DNA from: Austropuccinia psidii
Taxonomy: Eukaryota; Basidiomycota; Pucciniomycetes; Pucciniales; Sphaerophragmiaceae
Assembly: GCA_023105745.1 (NCBI GenBank)
Contig: JALGQZ010000006.1
Coordinates: forward strand, 1-64,000
Direction: 5' to 3'
Length of the DNA stretch: 64,000 nucleotides
Numbering within the stretch: position 1 is the first letter of the stretch; each line of letters starts with the position of its first letter. Below are positions 45,092 to 58,067 of this stretch, piece by piece. Position numbers and translations under genes: made by a program. A model generated the notes under the pieces. That model worked only from the letters and a program-made list of their open reading frames with translations. It did no database searches and was not told the origin of the DNA.

Positions 45092-47562
45092 GTTTACTAT
45101 ACTAAGTTAATTTCGCAAATTCTTATTATTCTATTTACTCTATTCATTAACCTATAAAAAGCAAACTCTCCTATTTCATAATTTTAAAACAAAAAAAAAG
45201 TTTTCAATTTGTGTCTTTTGCTTGTAACAAGTTTTTTAACTCTTTTAATTGTCAAAACATTTCTCTTAATTCAAAATTATTTTGTTCATTATTATTTTAT
45301 TAGTAATGATAAATTCAAAATTAATTGAAGATGAAACTTTTTTTAAATAAAATAAAACAAAATAACTCAACTTGAATGAAGAAAAGATATGAATTCATTG
45401 AAAAGCTTAGAAGTATAGAAAGAATAAAAAAGAAAAGCCAAGGAAAATATAAAAAGATTACTTTTTGAAAAAGAAAACTTAATAACAAGGTTGAATCTTG
45501 AGGATTTTATTGATTTTACAAAAAAGTCTTTTTTTTGAGAAAAAGAAAAAGAGATTATTATGTAAACTTATTAAATCAATTACTTTTTAAAAAAAGGGAA
45601 AAAATCAACCTATTACAGAGAAAAAGAGCATGTGCTATTTGTTTTTTTGGAGAATTAAGTAATTATTCTTATTATTATCATGGGGTTGCTAAATGAACAC
45701 AAAGCTTTTGTTAAATTGATACCTGGCCTCAATTTAGTAATTCTAGGTGCTAAATAGACACTTCAAATTTCTGAATCAATGGCAAAAGGCCATTTTGGCC
45801 TAAAAAACAAAATTGGGGGAAATTGGCTTTTTTTTTACTTTTTTCCCAGTGATATGAGGTTCTAAAATCCCCTAGATTTTTTTTTCAATTGACATATTAG
45901 CCCAAAAGGGCTATTTCCCCCCAAAAAGAGCCCCCAGGAAATGGGCTTAAAGGGAACTGGACAAGCAAATCACCCCAATAATTTGGTGGTTTCAAAAGAC
46001 AGTCATTAATTTGGTTGTAACTAATTTTTTGGCTTCCAAAAGAGTTTTTTTTGGTGCTGTCTAATGGCCAAGGATGGTATTTTCTGATATGTAGCTCCTT
46101 CATGAAAATCTCAAATGATTAGTTTTGGTACCATTGAGAATATAGAGATTAAAACTTCATATCTCAAAAGAAATATATTCCATTTCATTTCATACTCAAT
46201 AATAAATAAGAAATGAGATAAAATATAAATTCCATTTTAATTTTACTGAAATAATGAGACTTTCAACAATATTTCAAATAATAATTTATATTCCCCCCAA
46301 AGAAAAATATTATAAAACTCCCAGATTATTTATTTAAGAATTTTTTTAAAAAAAGGGGAGTTTTGAAATGTGCTCTGCGCCAAATATCACAATCTTTTTG
46401 CCCTTTGGGGTGCAAATTTGAGGTGAAAGATGTAATGTTTATATCAATATTCCAAAATATGTTGGCAAGAATTTCTCTTTGTTTATGGAATTTGTACATT
46501 TGAAAGGCCAAAATTGTTTTTTTTCAATACAAAAAGGTACATCACATACCTTACTGAGTAGAAACCTTTCTTCAAAAAGAGTAAGAAAACTTATTGCAGA
46601 ATATAAATTGTATTGAAAATAAATAACAAAGGATTTTAACCTTAATAAACCCCTAATATTTGGCCCTAAAATTTCTTCTAAAATGCCATGGATTAATAAG
46701 ATCTGTTATTTTTTGTGGGGTGGCTTTGTCTTAAGAAAGGTTATGTTCAATTAATTACAGTTCCATTTAATCATGCATGATTTTTTACCTATTTTAATCT
46801 TTTGTCTTACCAAAGCCCTATTTTTATTCACAAAATTCATTAAAAGATTGGATCGATAATTATTAAATATAAAACAAAAAAATAGAGTTTTAAACAAAGT
46901 AAAAAGGACAATTGACTATGCAGTAACTTAACGTTAAATGAAAATTTTGAATTTAAACAATAATTTTGTGGAAATTTTTCAATGATTATTTTAAAAAGCA
47001 TTTAGAATTATAATTTTTAGAAAATTTGTTTTTTTTAAATAAAATTACATTTGAATTGATCTTATCTAACGAAAAAATTTATATTATTTTTCTTGAAATA
47101 ATTTCAATTTGAAAAGAATAGGATATTAAATAATATTAAAATATAATTCATATAGAAGCTAAATATAAATTTCAATATTATCAATGTGAAAAAATTACTA
47201 AACAATAATAATAATTTAAATTAAAGGTTGACAGAAATATCTTTATATTTTAAATGAGGAGATATCTATTGAAATAGAAATTCTAATGAGGCCTCTAAAA
47301 AACAGTAAAAAGTTTGAATTAATGTAGAATTCTATTGGAAACTTTTATTAAGCTAATATGATAGGAACTATAATAAGATATGCAATCCTTGAGGTATATC
47401 TTACATACCTAAATAGGCCAAAAAAACAACTTTGGAATACATTTTGAGTTACTCAAAACCCATAAATCATGTGCATACTCAAAGTTAATTATTTTTAATA
47501 CATGAAAGTATGGATAATTTGTTTTTGCATAGGTAGAACCATGGATTTGAGGCCATATTTAT
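45092..47562. other. AT-rich spacer, possibly holding one end of a third TIR element
   Basis: No gene found. At 45682 'ggggttgctaaatgaacaca' followed by 'aagcttttgttaaattgata' resembles the doubled end motif of the TIR elements at 2001 and 59314, and the next ~250 bases share their T-rich, 'gccc/gggc' patches. I could not find a matching right end. The rest is decayed AT-rich DNA. Confidence 0.4.
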
Positions 47563-49508
47563 TGTGAGCCTTTGAGATATGACCACATCTTGAAAAAGTT
47601 CACAAGAAAAACTTTACAATAATTATTCCTCCAAATAATTACCTTAAAAGAAGTAAAAACACCATGAGAAGGCATAAATTATGAATTAACTTATGATATG
47701 ATTAATAAACATGTGAAGTTAATTACACCATTAGATTCCTCATTATAAAACACACACATATCATTTCTATAGCATATCTGTAAAGTCAATAACTAATTAG
47801 TAATAAGCAAAAATTCCATAAAATAACATAAACTCTTATTTATCTTGGAATTCAATGCAAAAAAATTTGAAAAAAATGGCACCGTTAAATTCCCCATGAA
47901 AACCTACACATAAAAGAATTTTGTGTCATTTCTCTCAAGTTAATACTTAAGGAATTAAGCTGAATATATGTACTTTTACGATCAGCACATACATTCATGG
48001 TTTTTAGCTAATACCTACTGGAATATACATCATAGAGAGCTGGATTGAAATAAAGTAAAGAATTAACTAATGAAGAATTCAGATATGAAATTTATTTGAC
48101 AAGTTATGAACAAGGTTATAACTTGTAAGGGTTTATTGAACAAAATTGTTAGAGCTGTTGACGGCTTTGTCATGAAAGTGGTCCAAACTTATAACAAAGT
48201 GGATATCCAAGCTCTACTAGCGCATAAGTAAAGAATGATGTATGTTTTATCATAATACTCATGGCACATCCCCCTGAAATCATGGTTTGAAGTTTTAAAT
48301 ATTAAATTTCAACAGAAAAGATGAGATACAAGAAAAATCATCTAAAATAGAGTTTTGATGATGTAATAAAATTCTTGTGGAAGTTCAATGAGGAAATTCC
48401 AATCTATCAGAATTCACTCTCTAAATGGCTGTAGCAGGAATAACTTAAAATTTATTAATGATCAAAGTTCAAGTTTAAAATTGATGATTTATGATCAGTC
48501 ATTGTAATCCTATATTAAGCTTAGCAGTTATATAAGTGATAAAACTGGTGAATACTATTATATTATGATTAATACTAATACAATACGCAAAGTATAGGAT
48601 TTTTCAAATCCTATGATTTCATCAAACTTAGAGCTATAGTGATAACTCTAAATAATGGTGTAAGAATAAGATAAGATGGTTTAATTATGATGTAGTCATC
48701 ACTAAAACTTAAAATACTGATTAATTCCAGTGGATACCATAGTTAAACGTCTACTAGAAGCCTGTTTGACTCTAGGAGGGAAGACCTTACTATAAATAGA
48801 GCTCTTTCTACTCTATTTCCCCCTGAGATGCATTGAAAACAATAAAACACTAAACAAAAAGGTAAAATCTTTATTCTTCATATATAGATAATCTATATTA
48901 TCAAAGAACAAAGATAATATTTATTATAAACATCAATATTTAAGTGATTACTTCATTTGTTCAATTGTTTTTTGTTATTTTTCTCTATAAATCTTATTTT
49001 CCATGTAAAATTAATAATATTTGTAATTTCTCTTATTTCATTTTGTAAATACAATTTAAATGAGTTGTATTTACATTCTTTCGTGTAAAATATGTCAAAG
49101 TTATTATATTAAGTGTTGAAAGTAGGTCATTTTCTCTTTTATAGTAATTTCTCTCTATTATTACCTTTAATAACTCATTTATTAATTTAAATAGTATTTA
49201 AATTGATATATAACATTAATATTGGTAATATTATTGTTATTAATCTTCATTATTATTAAAAAACAAAGTTTTATGCCTTTATTATTTGTTGGTAGCAATA
49301 ATAAAGAGCTTTAAAAATATTAACATATTTATTTTTATTATATTATATTTTTATAATATAAATTATATTATTCTATTTATTTAATAATATAATAATTCTA
49401 CACCATAATTAAAATAGCTCTTTATTTTATTTATGAATATGGACATTCATAGTAAAATAAGCTAAATATTTGCTATATTTACTTACTGTTTAATAGTCAA
49501 ACCTTGCA
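47563..49508 (+). repeat. Family 1 5' LTR
   Basis: Starts TGTGAGCCTTTGAGATAT and ends CAAACCTTGCA; 1946 bp. It aligns with 55860-57787 throughout, for example 'cacaagaaaaactttacaat' near 47602 and 55889. Confidence 0.9.
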
Positions 49509-49510
49509 TT

Positions 49511-49523
49511 TGGTGGCCTGGCC
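49511..49523 (+). promoter_or_regulatory. Candidate primer-binding site
   Basis: TGGTGGCCTGGCC lies two bases after the 5' LTR. It starts with TGG, the complement of a tRNA CCA end, in the position where a tRNA primes minus-strand synthesis. I cannot name the tRNA. The other copy has a mutated version (GTGGGCCTAGCC). Confidence 0.45.
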
Positions 49524-50041
49524 TTGATACTTACTTAAAGACCTTTATTATGTTTCCAATTGGGTTTATCCAATAATAAAGTATATTTATAATTATAAGA
49601 TTATATCATAATTTTATATTTATAATTATAATGTTATATAATAATTTTATGTTTATTGATCTTAAGAGCAATTTTGGCATTTGGAAAGCAATTGTACTGT
49701 CTTACACATGGTATTTCACATCCTTAGACTTGAAAGAACTTCCTTTGAGTTACTCTAGTCATTAAGAAAAATATATATATATTAAAAATAAAATTATATT
49801 ATAAATTAATTTCAAAATAATCAGCTTAATTTTATTTCATTATCTAAAAATAAAAATGATAAAATAATAAAAAATATTTTCAAAAAAACCAATAAAAAAA
49901 GTTGTTTTTATTCTTTTTTGATCATTTATTTTATTAATGTTATTCATTCTAAGATAAAAAAGAAATTTTTACCTGGAAGCTTTGATATCTTATCAAAAAG
50001 AACACCTTTGAAAAAAGACTCATATTTATTTGTCTTTTTAG

Positions 50042-52360
50042 GGTTTGAAGACAACCCAGCAGAGGATAATCAAACCATTGTTTAGAGATTGGTGGAAGAA
50101 AACTTTGCAAGTTCTTTAACCCCAATTGTCAATAAAACAGGAAAGCTAAGAAATAAGTCTTTCCAGGACCCACTATTCAGGACTCTGAAGGTGAGTGCCT
50201 CCTTGTAATTGCCATAAAAGATTTTTTTTGTGTTCTGAAATCTTTTTGTTTTATTAAGTTTTTACTATGACAACTGGAAGAGGATTACAAAACTCCATCC
50301 AATAAGATGGAGATGAACTCAGAAGTAGAGTTGATCCCTGAAAATGGAAAAGAAACAGAAAAGAAAGGGAAAAATACCCAGTGGAACAGAATACACACAA
50401 GGAAGTGCCATATCCAAAAGGCAAGTCCCAGATATGCCCATCATTTCTGAACCAGAATTGGAACTAAGTATGAGTAACTACAACAGGGACAAATCACATT
50501 CAGAGGGCTCAAATACACATTTATATGAGCCAGTACAAGCAGTATTACATGGTGTACAAGGAAAAAGATTGGGAAATGTTTTCACAATTCCAGCAAGGAG
50601 TGATGAACTCCTGGTACATCCTCAAAAGGTTCCTCACAGAGGAGGAGATAGTGGTATACTCCAATGGATGGAATCCAATATCATCCAAGCCCCAAATCAA
50701 TAAGATAAAGGAATACCATTCCAAAAAGAAAGAGGCAATAAAGGAAGAAGCCCCAGTAGCTTCTACCAGCAATCATCAAGCCAACCAACTTCCCCAAGAA
50801 GGGAAGAAGAACAAGAAAAAGAATTGGAGGAAAACATATTCCCAAAGTTACAGGATCCCAAAAATCCAAAAAGATGCCATGGACATTGTCTTCAACATGG
50901 CCAGAGCCTTGATGGAATTCAAGGACAAGGAAGAACAAAGAATCCAACAACCTCATTTCCCAAAGAGATATCTTTGTCTCTTGATGTTGTAAATACTTTA
51001 GCTGAAAGTAAAAATAGTATCTTACCTCTCAAAGACATTAAAGATAGTCTACTATTGTTCCAGGAAATAAATAAAAGCTTCTCCTCTTTTTCACAAACTG
51101 TTATACAAAATAAAAAAGAAATTGATAAAATTAAATTTATGGTTGAAAATAATAAACCAAAAATTTTAATTGAGAGTACCCAAAAACTAATACAAGGAAA
51201 ACAAGAACTGTATTAATACATAAAAGAGATTAAAAAAACTTTGACAATCAATTATGATGTGATCATTGACAATTTAACAGAAAAGCTAAAAAAATTAAGT
51301 ATTTCTGCTGAAAAATTTGAACAAAAGACTTCATCACATAAAAAATTACTTCCAGACCATGTAGAAAAGAGTTATGATGCAAGAATGAATCTTAGGGATG
51401 ACATTAAAAGTGAAATAAGACTTATTACTGAAAAAATGCGTAAAACAATTGAGGCTAGGTTAAATATGCCAAAGATATCAATCCTGTTTTCTCATATAAG
51501 AAGTCCTTTTAAAGCAAAAGAGGAAATAACAAATAAATTCATGAAAGACTTGAATTATCAAAACAATAACCAAGTCTTAATGAAGGAAGCACCCCAATTA
51601 AAAGAATGGCCAACATTCACAGGTGAAGGTGAATAGGACCATATTTCATTCATTAAAACAATTGATATGTTAAAAGAAGATTATGCCAAAACCGATGAAT
51701 TAATCACTGCAAGATTAGATTCATTATTTGAAAAATATGCAAAAATATGGTATTATGGCATAAGACAAACTAATGGTAAAAATACCTGGTCTTGGTGGAA
51801 AAATGAAATAATCACCAAATGGGCAAATGATTCCTCAAGGTACAAGGTAGAAAATTCATTTGAAAATTCCTTCTTTGACAAGATAAGGATAAACCTTAGA
51901 CTTGGTTCTTAAAACAAGTTGGAAGTTTAAATGCACTGTACCCAGAAATGTCACAAACAATTGTGCACATGAAGATACTTGAGAAATGTGGAGGGGAATT
52001 AGAACATTCCCTGAGAACCAGGTGCATAGAACCATGCTCCACAGAAGAATATATCAATGCAATTAAAGATATAGTGACAAGAACTATGATTGGTAGAGCT
52101 TGGAAAAAAGTGGACATAAAAATTTCAAATAAACCATTCATGAAAAAAAGATAAACCAATAGAACCTTCCAAAATCAATACACCCAACAGTAATGAGCAA
52201 GTAAAATGCCATAAATGTGGAGGTATTGGACAATTAGCCAATAATTGCCTTAAAAAAGCAAAGATCAACAAAATTGTGGAAACAGAGGACCACAATGACA
52301 AAGAAGAAGAATCAAGTTCTGAAAAAGAAACTGACAAGTCAGAAGCTTCTTAAAGTTATG
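50042..52360 (+). pseudogene. gag: Family 1 gag with spliced leader and zinc knuckle, broken
   Basis: A leader exon (50042-50190, EDNPAEDNQ ... FRTLK) lies between an acceptor at 50040 and a CTGAAG|GTGAGT donor; it contains one TAG. The next exon starts at 50283 if the AG at 50281 is used, keeping frame. The main frame runs 50344-51880 with stops at 50701, 51214 and 51634; it includes a coiled-coil-like tract (NKKEIDKIKFMVENNKP) and the capsid-like WYYGIRQTNGKNTWSWWKNE. A frameshift near 51882 is followed by IVHMKILEKCGGELEHSLR and a zinc knuckle, CHKCGGIGQLANNC (52207-52248), in which the ligand histidine is glutamine (52231-52233). Confidence 0.85.
50525..50992 (+). CDS. Overlapping ORF inside family 1 gag (second frame)
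   Basis: A 155-codon uninterrupted frame (MSQYKQYYMVYKEKDWEMFS ... ALMEFKDKEEQRIQQPHFPK) overlapping the 5' part of gag in the +1 frame. It is basic and lysine-rich (GKKNKKKNWRKTYSQSYRIP). The corresponding frame in the minus-strand copy (about 9950-9490) still encodes a similar peptide with two or three stops, and the gag frame there is no better preserved. Either this is the real N-terminal gag reading, joined by a frameshift, or the region is coding in two frames. Low certainty that it is translated. Confidence 0.4.
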   Translation: MSQYKQYYMVYKEKDWEMFSQFQQGVMNSWYILKRFLTEEEIVVYSNGWNPISSKPQINKIKEYHSKKKEAIKEEAPVASTSNHQANQLPQEGKKNKKKNWRKTYSQSYRIPKIQKDAMDIVFNMARALMEFKDKEEQRIQQPHFPKRYLCLLML

Positions 52361-52429
52361 AAATTAATATAATTAATTCACAAATCAATAATATTGATTT
52401 AATATATGAAGTATTAGATGTCAACTCAA

Positions 52430-55400
52430 ACTTACCACAAGTTTGAGCATCTGATACAAGCCTGACAAGCATACGTGATGCCAGACTGTATAGAAAAAAA
52501 CCAGAAAAAGGAATGGGATATACAGCTGTAAAGTCAATTATAAACATTGTCATGGTTGAAAACCAAGAGCCAAAAATTGGGGTTTCAAATCATAAAAAAC
52601 AAATTACAGTCATAAAAAATGAAGAAAAAATCCAGAAAAAGATTTTTTCATAAGGGACCAGCTTAAAGATGCAGAATTCAATCAAGGTTTAACAGAAAAA
52701 ATGAAAGAAAAACTGATTAATGTCTTATTAAAATATAAAAATGCCCTTGCAACTGACAAAGAGCCACTAGGTGCAATTATTGGACATGGAGTAGACATTA
52801 TCCTTAATGCAGGAAGTCCTTATCCACCCCAGTTAAGAAGACCAGCTTACCTAGATATCCCAAGAGCTAGAGAAGCCTTAGAGGTACACAATAAAGAATT
52901 AATGGAGCTTGGGGTATTAAGGAAAGTAGGACATAATGAACAGGTAGAGGTTACTACACCTGTCATTATCACTTGGAATAATGGAAAATCAAGGATGGTA
53001 GGGTATTTTAGAGCTCTAAATACCTACACTATCCCTGAAAGATATCCAATACCCAGAATCCATGAGACATTGGCACAATTGTAAGAGGGTAAGCTCATCA
53101 CATCCATGGATTCTCTAAAGGGATTTAATCAAAATTTCTTAACAGACAATGCTAAGAAACTACTAAGGATAATAGTTCACTGTGGGATATATGAATATTT
53201 AAGCATGCCATTTGCTATAAAAAATGCACCTTCCCACTATCAAAGGATGATGAACATCATATTTCCTGAAGAGTTGTCAGAAGGATGGTTAATTATCTAT
53301 ATTGATGATATCATAGCTTGCTCAGAAAACTGGGAAAGTCACTTAACAAGACTAGACGGAGTACTAAAAAAGATATTCCAAGTAAACATGAAAATTTCCC
53401 TCAAAAAGTGTCATTTGAATGTAGTGACCTAAAAGCACTGGGACATGTTGTATCTGGACTAAGCTTGGGAATATATAAAAACAAAGTAGCAGAAGTACTA
53501 GTGAAACCAATGCCCCAAACCAAAAAAAGAAATGCAATCATTTCTAGGATTTTCTTGTTACCACAGACAGCATATAAAGGACTTTTCAAGAATTGCCAAA
53601 TCCTTGTATAAACTCTGTGACCAGCAGACAGTATATAAAGTGACTCAAGAAAGAGTCAAAGCATATGAGGAATTGAAAAATGCCCTGAAAAATACTGCAT
53701 TTCTTCTAATTTCAGATTTGAAACTACCTTTCAAACTATATACTGATGCTTGTGGAGGGGAATTAGGTTCTTCACTACACCAGACACAAATCATCAATGA
53801 TAAACCTGTTGAAGGACTAATTTGCTTCATTTCATGACAAATTAAGTCAACAGAAGCAAGGTTTGGAGCAAGCCCAATGGAATGTCTTTGCTTAGTGTGG
53901 TCGTTAGAAAAACTACATTATTATTTGGATGGTGCAGTGTTTTATGCTATTACAGACTGTAATGCTGTAAAATATTTTTAAAACATGAAAACACCAAATA
54001 GACATATGATAAGATGGCAAATTTATATACAATAATATAGAGGAAATATAAGTATAGCTCATAAATCTGGAAATATTCGTAAAAATGCAGATGGTATTAG
54101 TACATGTGATTTAGCAAATACACCTGAAAACCCAGCATGGGTACCACAGGAAGAGAACCATATAGAAGGCATATGTAGAACAGACATTGGCACAGAATTA
54201 TTCAATCAAGTTAAAGGAAGCTATAAGATGGATACGTACTGTCATATCCTGTGCCAATTTCTGATGAAAGACTGCAAAGACCCGTCACTCTCATCCGAAC
54301 TAGATAAAATATGGAAAAAAGCATATCATGAAGGAAGATTCCACCTCCTTGATGGAATAATGTATCATAGGACAAAACAAACATGTGCCATGAACTTAAA
54401 AGATAGAACCTTTATAAATACTATATTACATGAATTATATGATAGTGTTGCATCTGGACATCTCTCAGAACATAGGACACTGGAAAGGGTTAAAGCCTGC
54501 TCTTGGTGGCCGACTTGGAGAAACGATGTTGCAGAATACTGCCAAATCTGTGACAGATGTAAAAAAGAAAACAGAGCTGCGGGAAAGAAATTTGGAATGA
54601 TGATCCAAATACACAAACTAAAATCCGCATGAGAAATAGTTCACATGGATTGGGTAACAGCCTTACCTCCAGGAGGAGACAGGAGTTATAATGCATTCCT
54701 AGTACTGGTTGACAGATACAGCCAAAATCCAATGTTCTTACCATGTCATAAAGATGACACAGCTATGGACACAGCAATAATGATATGGAATAAAGTTGTT
54801 AGCCACGCAGTCTTATTCCAAAAGATCATAAGTGACAGAGACCCAAAATTCACTTCAGCATTATGGACAAACCTCTGTAACTTGTTTGGAACAAAGCTAT
54901 CATTCTCAACATATTACCACCCTCAAACTGATGGTCTAGCAGAAAGAATGATACAGACCTTAGAGGACATGATCAGAAGATTCTGTGCTTATGGACTAGA
55001 ACTCAAAGATCCTGATGGATTTACTCATGATTGGTGTACCTTAATACCAGCTCTTGAACTGGTATATAGAACATCAATCCATTCTTCAAATGGCAAAACA
55101 CCAGAAATGTTAGAAAAAGGTTGTAATCCAAGACTTCCTTATGATACCCACAAAAAGGATCTAGTGGATATAAGTCCAACAGCAAGCAGTTTTAAAATAA
55201 TGCTTGACAAAGCAAGACATCATGCAACCAGATGTATGCAAGACTCCTTCAAATATGCAAAAGAGAGATGGGATAAAATTCATAAACCACCTGACTTGAA
55301 ATTAGGAGACTTGGTCTTGGTATCAAATCTAAATTTTAATAATATCAAAGGCCCAAATAAATTGAAAGATTCCTTTGCAGGACCATTTATGATAAAAGCA

Positions 55401-55700
55401 CCACATGGACCTAATACTTTGCAATTAGAGCTTACAGGTTAGCTGATGAACAAACACCCAACTTTACCTGTAAGTCTGATGAAAAATTAAAGCTCAATTG
55501 ACAAAGAATTATTTCCACTAAGAAATAAACCCCCACTTGAAATCCCTCCTCTAGAAGAAGGAGAAGAAAAGAAAATTGTAAAAGTCCTTAAAGAAAGAAA
55601 GACAAGAAACAAAAAAGAAAGGGAAGAACTTGTAATTTATAGAAACCCAACTCAAGAAGATGAATGACTACTTGAGAAAGATACAGCTCATTCTGATAAG
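52430..55700 (+). pseudogene. pol: Family 1 pol (RT, RNase H, integrase, chromo-like tail); protease deleted
   Basis: A protease remnant stops at about 52570, where the sequence jumps to the start of RT, omitting ~0.3 kb present in the other copy, including the active site. RT: 52701-53432, with RRPAYLDIPRAREALEVH, MVGYFRALNTYTIPERYPIP and IYIDDII (aspartates at 53304-53309). RNase H: 53532-54000, with [17 protein letters not shown]. Integrase: 54228-55442, with [16 protein letters not shown] plus CQICDRC, D in HMDWVTALPPGG, D in ISDRDPKFTSA and E in DGLAERMIQTLED. The tail has LGDLVLVSNLNFNNIKGPNK and, after a TAG at 55440, KKIVKVLKERKTRNKKEREE, a degenerate chromodomain. At least six stops or frameshifts. 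Confidence 0.88.
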
Positions 55701-55859
55701 CTAATGAGAAGGTTCAGACATTAAGGAAGACCTAAATAATAGAAGAGTTGAGCATCATTGAGCTTCAGCACTAGTAAGTCCAAGGAAGAGGTAGGACAGT
55801 GGATGATACCTTAATTAGCTATATCAGAATGTAGTAAAATCTTTTTTGGTGGTAGGAAT

Positions 55860-57787
55860 TGTTAGCCTTTGAGATATTACCACATATCCAAAAGGTTCAC
55901 AAGAAAAACTTTACAATAGTTATTCCTCCAAGAAATTACCCTAAAATAAGTAAAAATACCATAAAACAGCATAAATGCTAAATTGAATTAGAATCTGGTG
56001 AGTAAACATGTGAAATAAATTTCACCATTAGATTCCACATGATGAAACAAAAGTATATCATCTTTATGGCATATCTGTAAAGTCAATAACTAATGGGTAA
56101 TAAGCAAAAATGCCATAAAAAGATATAAATTCTTATTTATCTCAGAAGCCAAGGAAGAAAAATGTGAAATAAATTGCACCCTTGGATTCCCCATAAAAAA
56201 CTATACATAAAATAGTTTTATTTTATTTCTCTCAAGTTAATTCTTAAGAAACTAAGCTGAATATATGCACTTTTATAATCAGCACATTCATTCATGGTCT
56301 TTGGCTAATATCTCCTGAAATATAAATGATAGAGAGTTAAAAAAAATAAACTTAACACATAATGAAAGTAAAATTCCAGATATGAACTTTAATTGACAAG
56401 CTATAAACAAGTTTATAACTTGTAAGGGTTTATTGAACAAAATTGTTAGAGGTGTTGACCACTTTGTTGTGAAAGTGGTCCAAACTTGCAATAAAGTAGA
56501 TATTAAAGCTCCACTAGTTCGTGCATGAATAATTATGTATTTTATATCATAATATTCATGGTACAGCCCCTGAAATCATGGTTTGAAATTTAAAATATTG
56601 AATTTTGACAGAAAAGATGAGATACAAGAAAAATCATCAAAAATAGTGTTTCAATTATGTAATAGAATAATCTTGAAAGTTTAATGAGGACATTCCAAGC
56701 TATCAGAGTTCACTCTCTAAATGGCTGTAGCAGATATAGTCTAAAATATATTAATGATCAAAGTATAAGCTTAAAATTGATCATTCATGATCACTCACTG
56801 TAATCTTATATTACAGTTAACAGTTATATAAGTGATAAAGCTGGTGAATACTATTATTTTGATTAATAATAATAATATCCACAAAGCTTAGGCTTCTCCC
56901 AAGCCTATGATGTCATCAAACTTAGAGTTATAGTGATAACTCTGAATCATGGTGTAATAATAAGATAATATGGTTTGATTATGATGTAATCATCACTAAG
57001 CCTTAAGATACTGATAAATTCCAGTGTATACCATCAGTACACGTCTACTAGAAGCCTGTTAGACTCTAGAAGGGAGGAATTCACTATAAATGGAGCTCTT
57101 TTTAATATATTTCCCTCTCAGGTGCATCAAAAACAATGAAACACTAATCGAAAAGTTGAAATATTTATTCTTTATATATAAATGATTTTTATTATTAAAG
57201 ACCAAAGGTAATCAATATTCATGTGATTACCCAGTTTGTTCAAGTGTTTTTGTTATATTTCTCTATAAATCTTATTTTCCATATAAAATTAAGAATATTT
57301 GTAATTTCTCTTATTTTATTTTTTACATACAACTTAAATTGATTGTATTTACATTTTTTGGCATACAATCTATCAAAATTGTTATATTAAGTGTCAAAAG
57401 TAGGTTATTTTCTCTTTTATAATAATTCTTCTCTATTATTACTTTTAATAATTATTTTATTGTTATAAATAGTATTTATATTAATATATAACATAAATAT
57501 TGGTAATATTATTGTTATTAATTGATTTTATTTTTAAAAACAATTTTTTACCCCTTTATTATTGGTTTGTAACAATAATGAAGAGCTTCAAATATATTAA
57601 TAGATTCATTTTTCAAATATAAACTATATTATTATATTTATTAAATAATATAATAATTTTACACCCTAATTATATTAATTTTTTATTATTATAATTATTT
57701 TTATTTTACTTATTAATGAGGATATTAATAGTATAATAGGTTAAATATTTGTAATATTTACTTATTGTTTCATAATCAAACCTTACA
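55860..57787 (+). repeat. Family 1 3' LTR
   Basis: Starts TGTTAGCCTTTGAG and ends CAAACCTTACA; 1928 bp, aligned with 47563-49508. The purine-rich GGTGGTAGGAAT directly before it is the likely polypurine tract and corresponds to TGTGGTAAAGAA in the minus-strand copy. Confidence 0.9.
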
Positions 57788-58067
57788 TTTCTATTCTACA
57801 CAAAATTTCATCTGGGGTAACTCAATATTGTGAATATGCTTAAAGCAACTTTATGGGGTGGCAATATGTAAAAAAATCTAACATCACATCATCAACACCA
57901 CATAAAAAAAATTGTGAAAACTTGTGTTTTTAGAATTTTCACACAAAAACAAATGGAATTTTTAAGCTTCCCATATTAAATATAAATTAATATTAGTTTT
58001 ATTATCTTTCATGAAACTTAAGGTTACTTTATTTTACCTAAAGATTTGACAAACCCATAGTGGATAT
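57788..58067. other. Short spacer between LTR repeats
   Basis: AT-rich, no gene. The left edge of repeat family 3 copy B may lie inside this stretch. Confidence 0.4.

Larger units (their letters stand above)
47563..57787 (+). mobile_element. Family 1 Ty3/gypsy retrotransposon, plus-strand copy
   Basis: A 10.2-kb element: LTR 47563-49508, primer site candidate, spliced leader, gag about 50042-52360, pol 52430-55700, LTR 55860-57787. Flanking pentamers TTTAT (47558-47562) and TTTCT (57788-57792) match at 4 of 5. Gene order PR-RT-RNaseH-IN with a chromo-like tail is Ty3/gypsy. The protease is largely deleted and there are many stops, so it is dead. It is the most complete copy of this family in the window. 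Confidence 0.9.
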
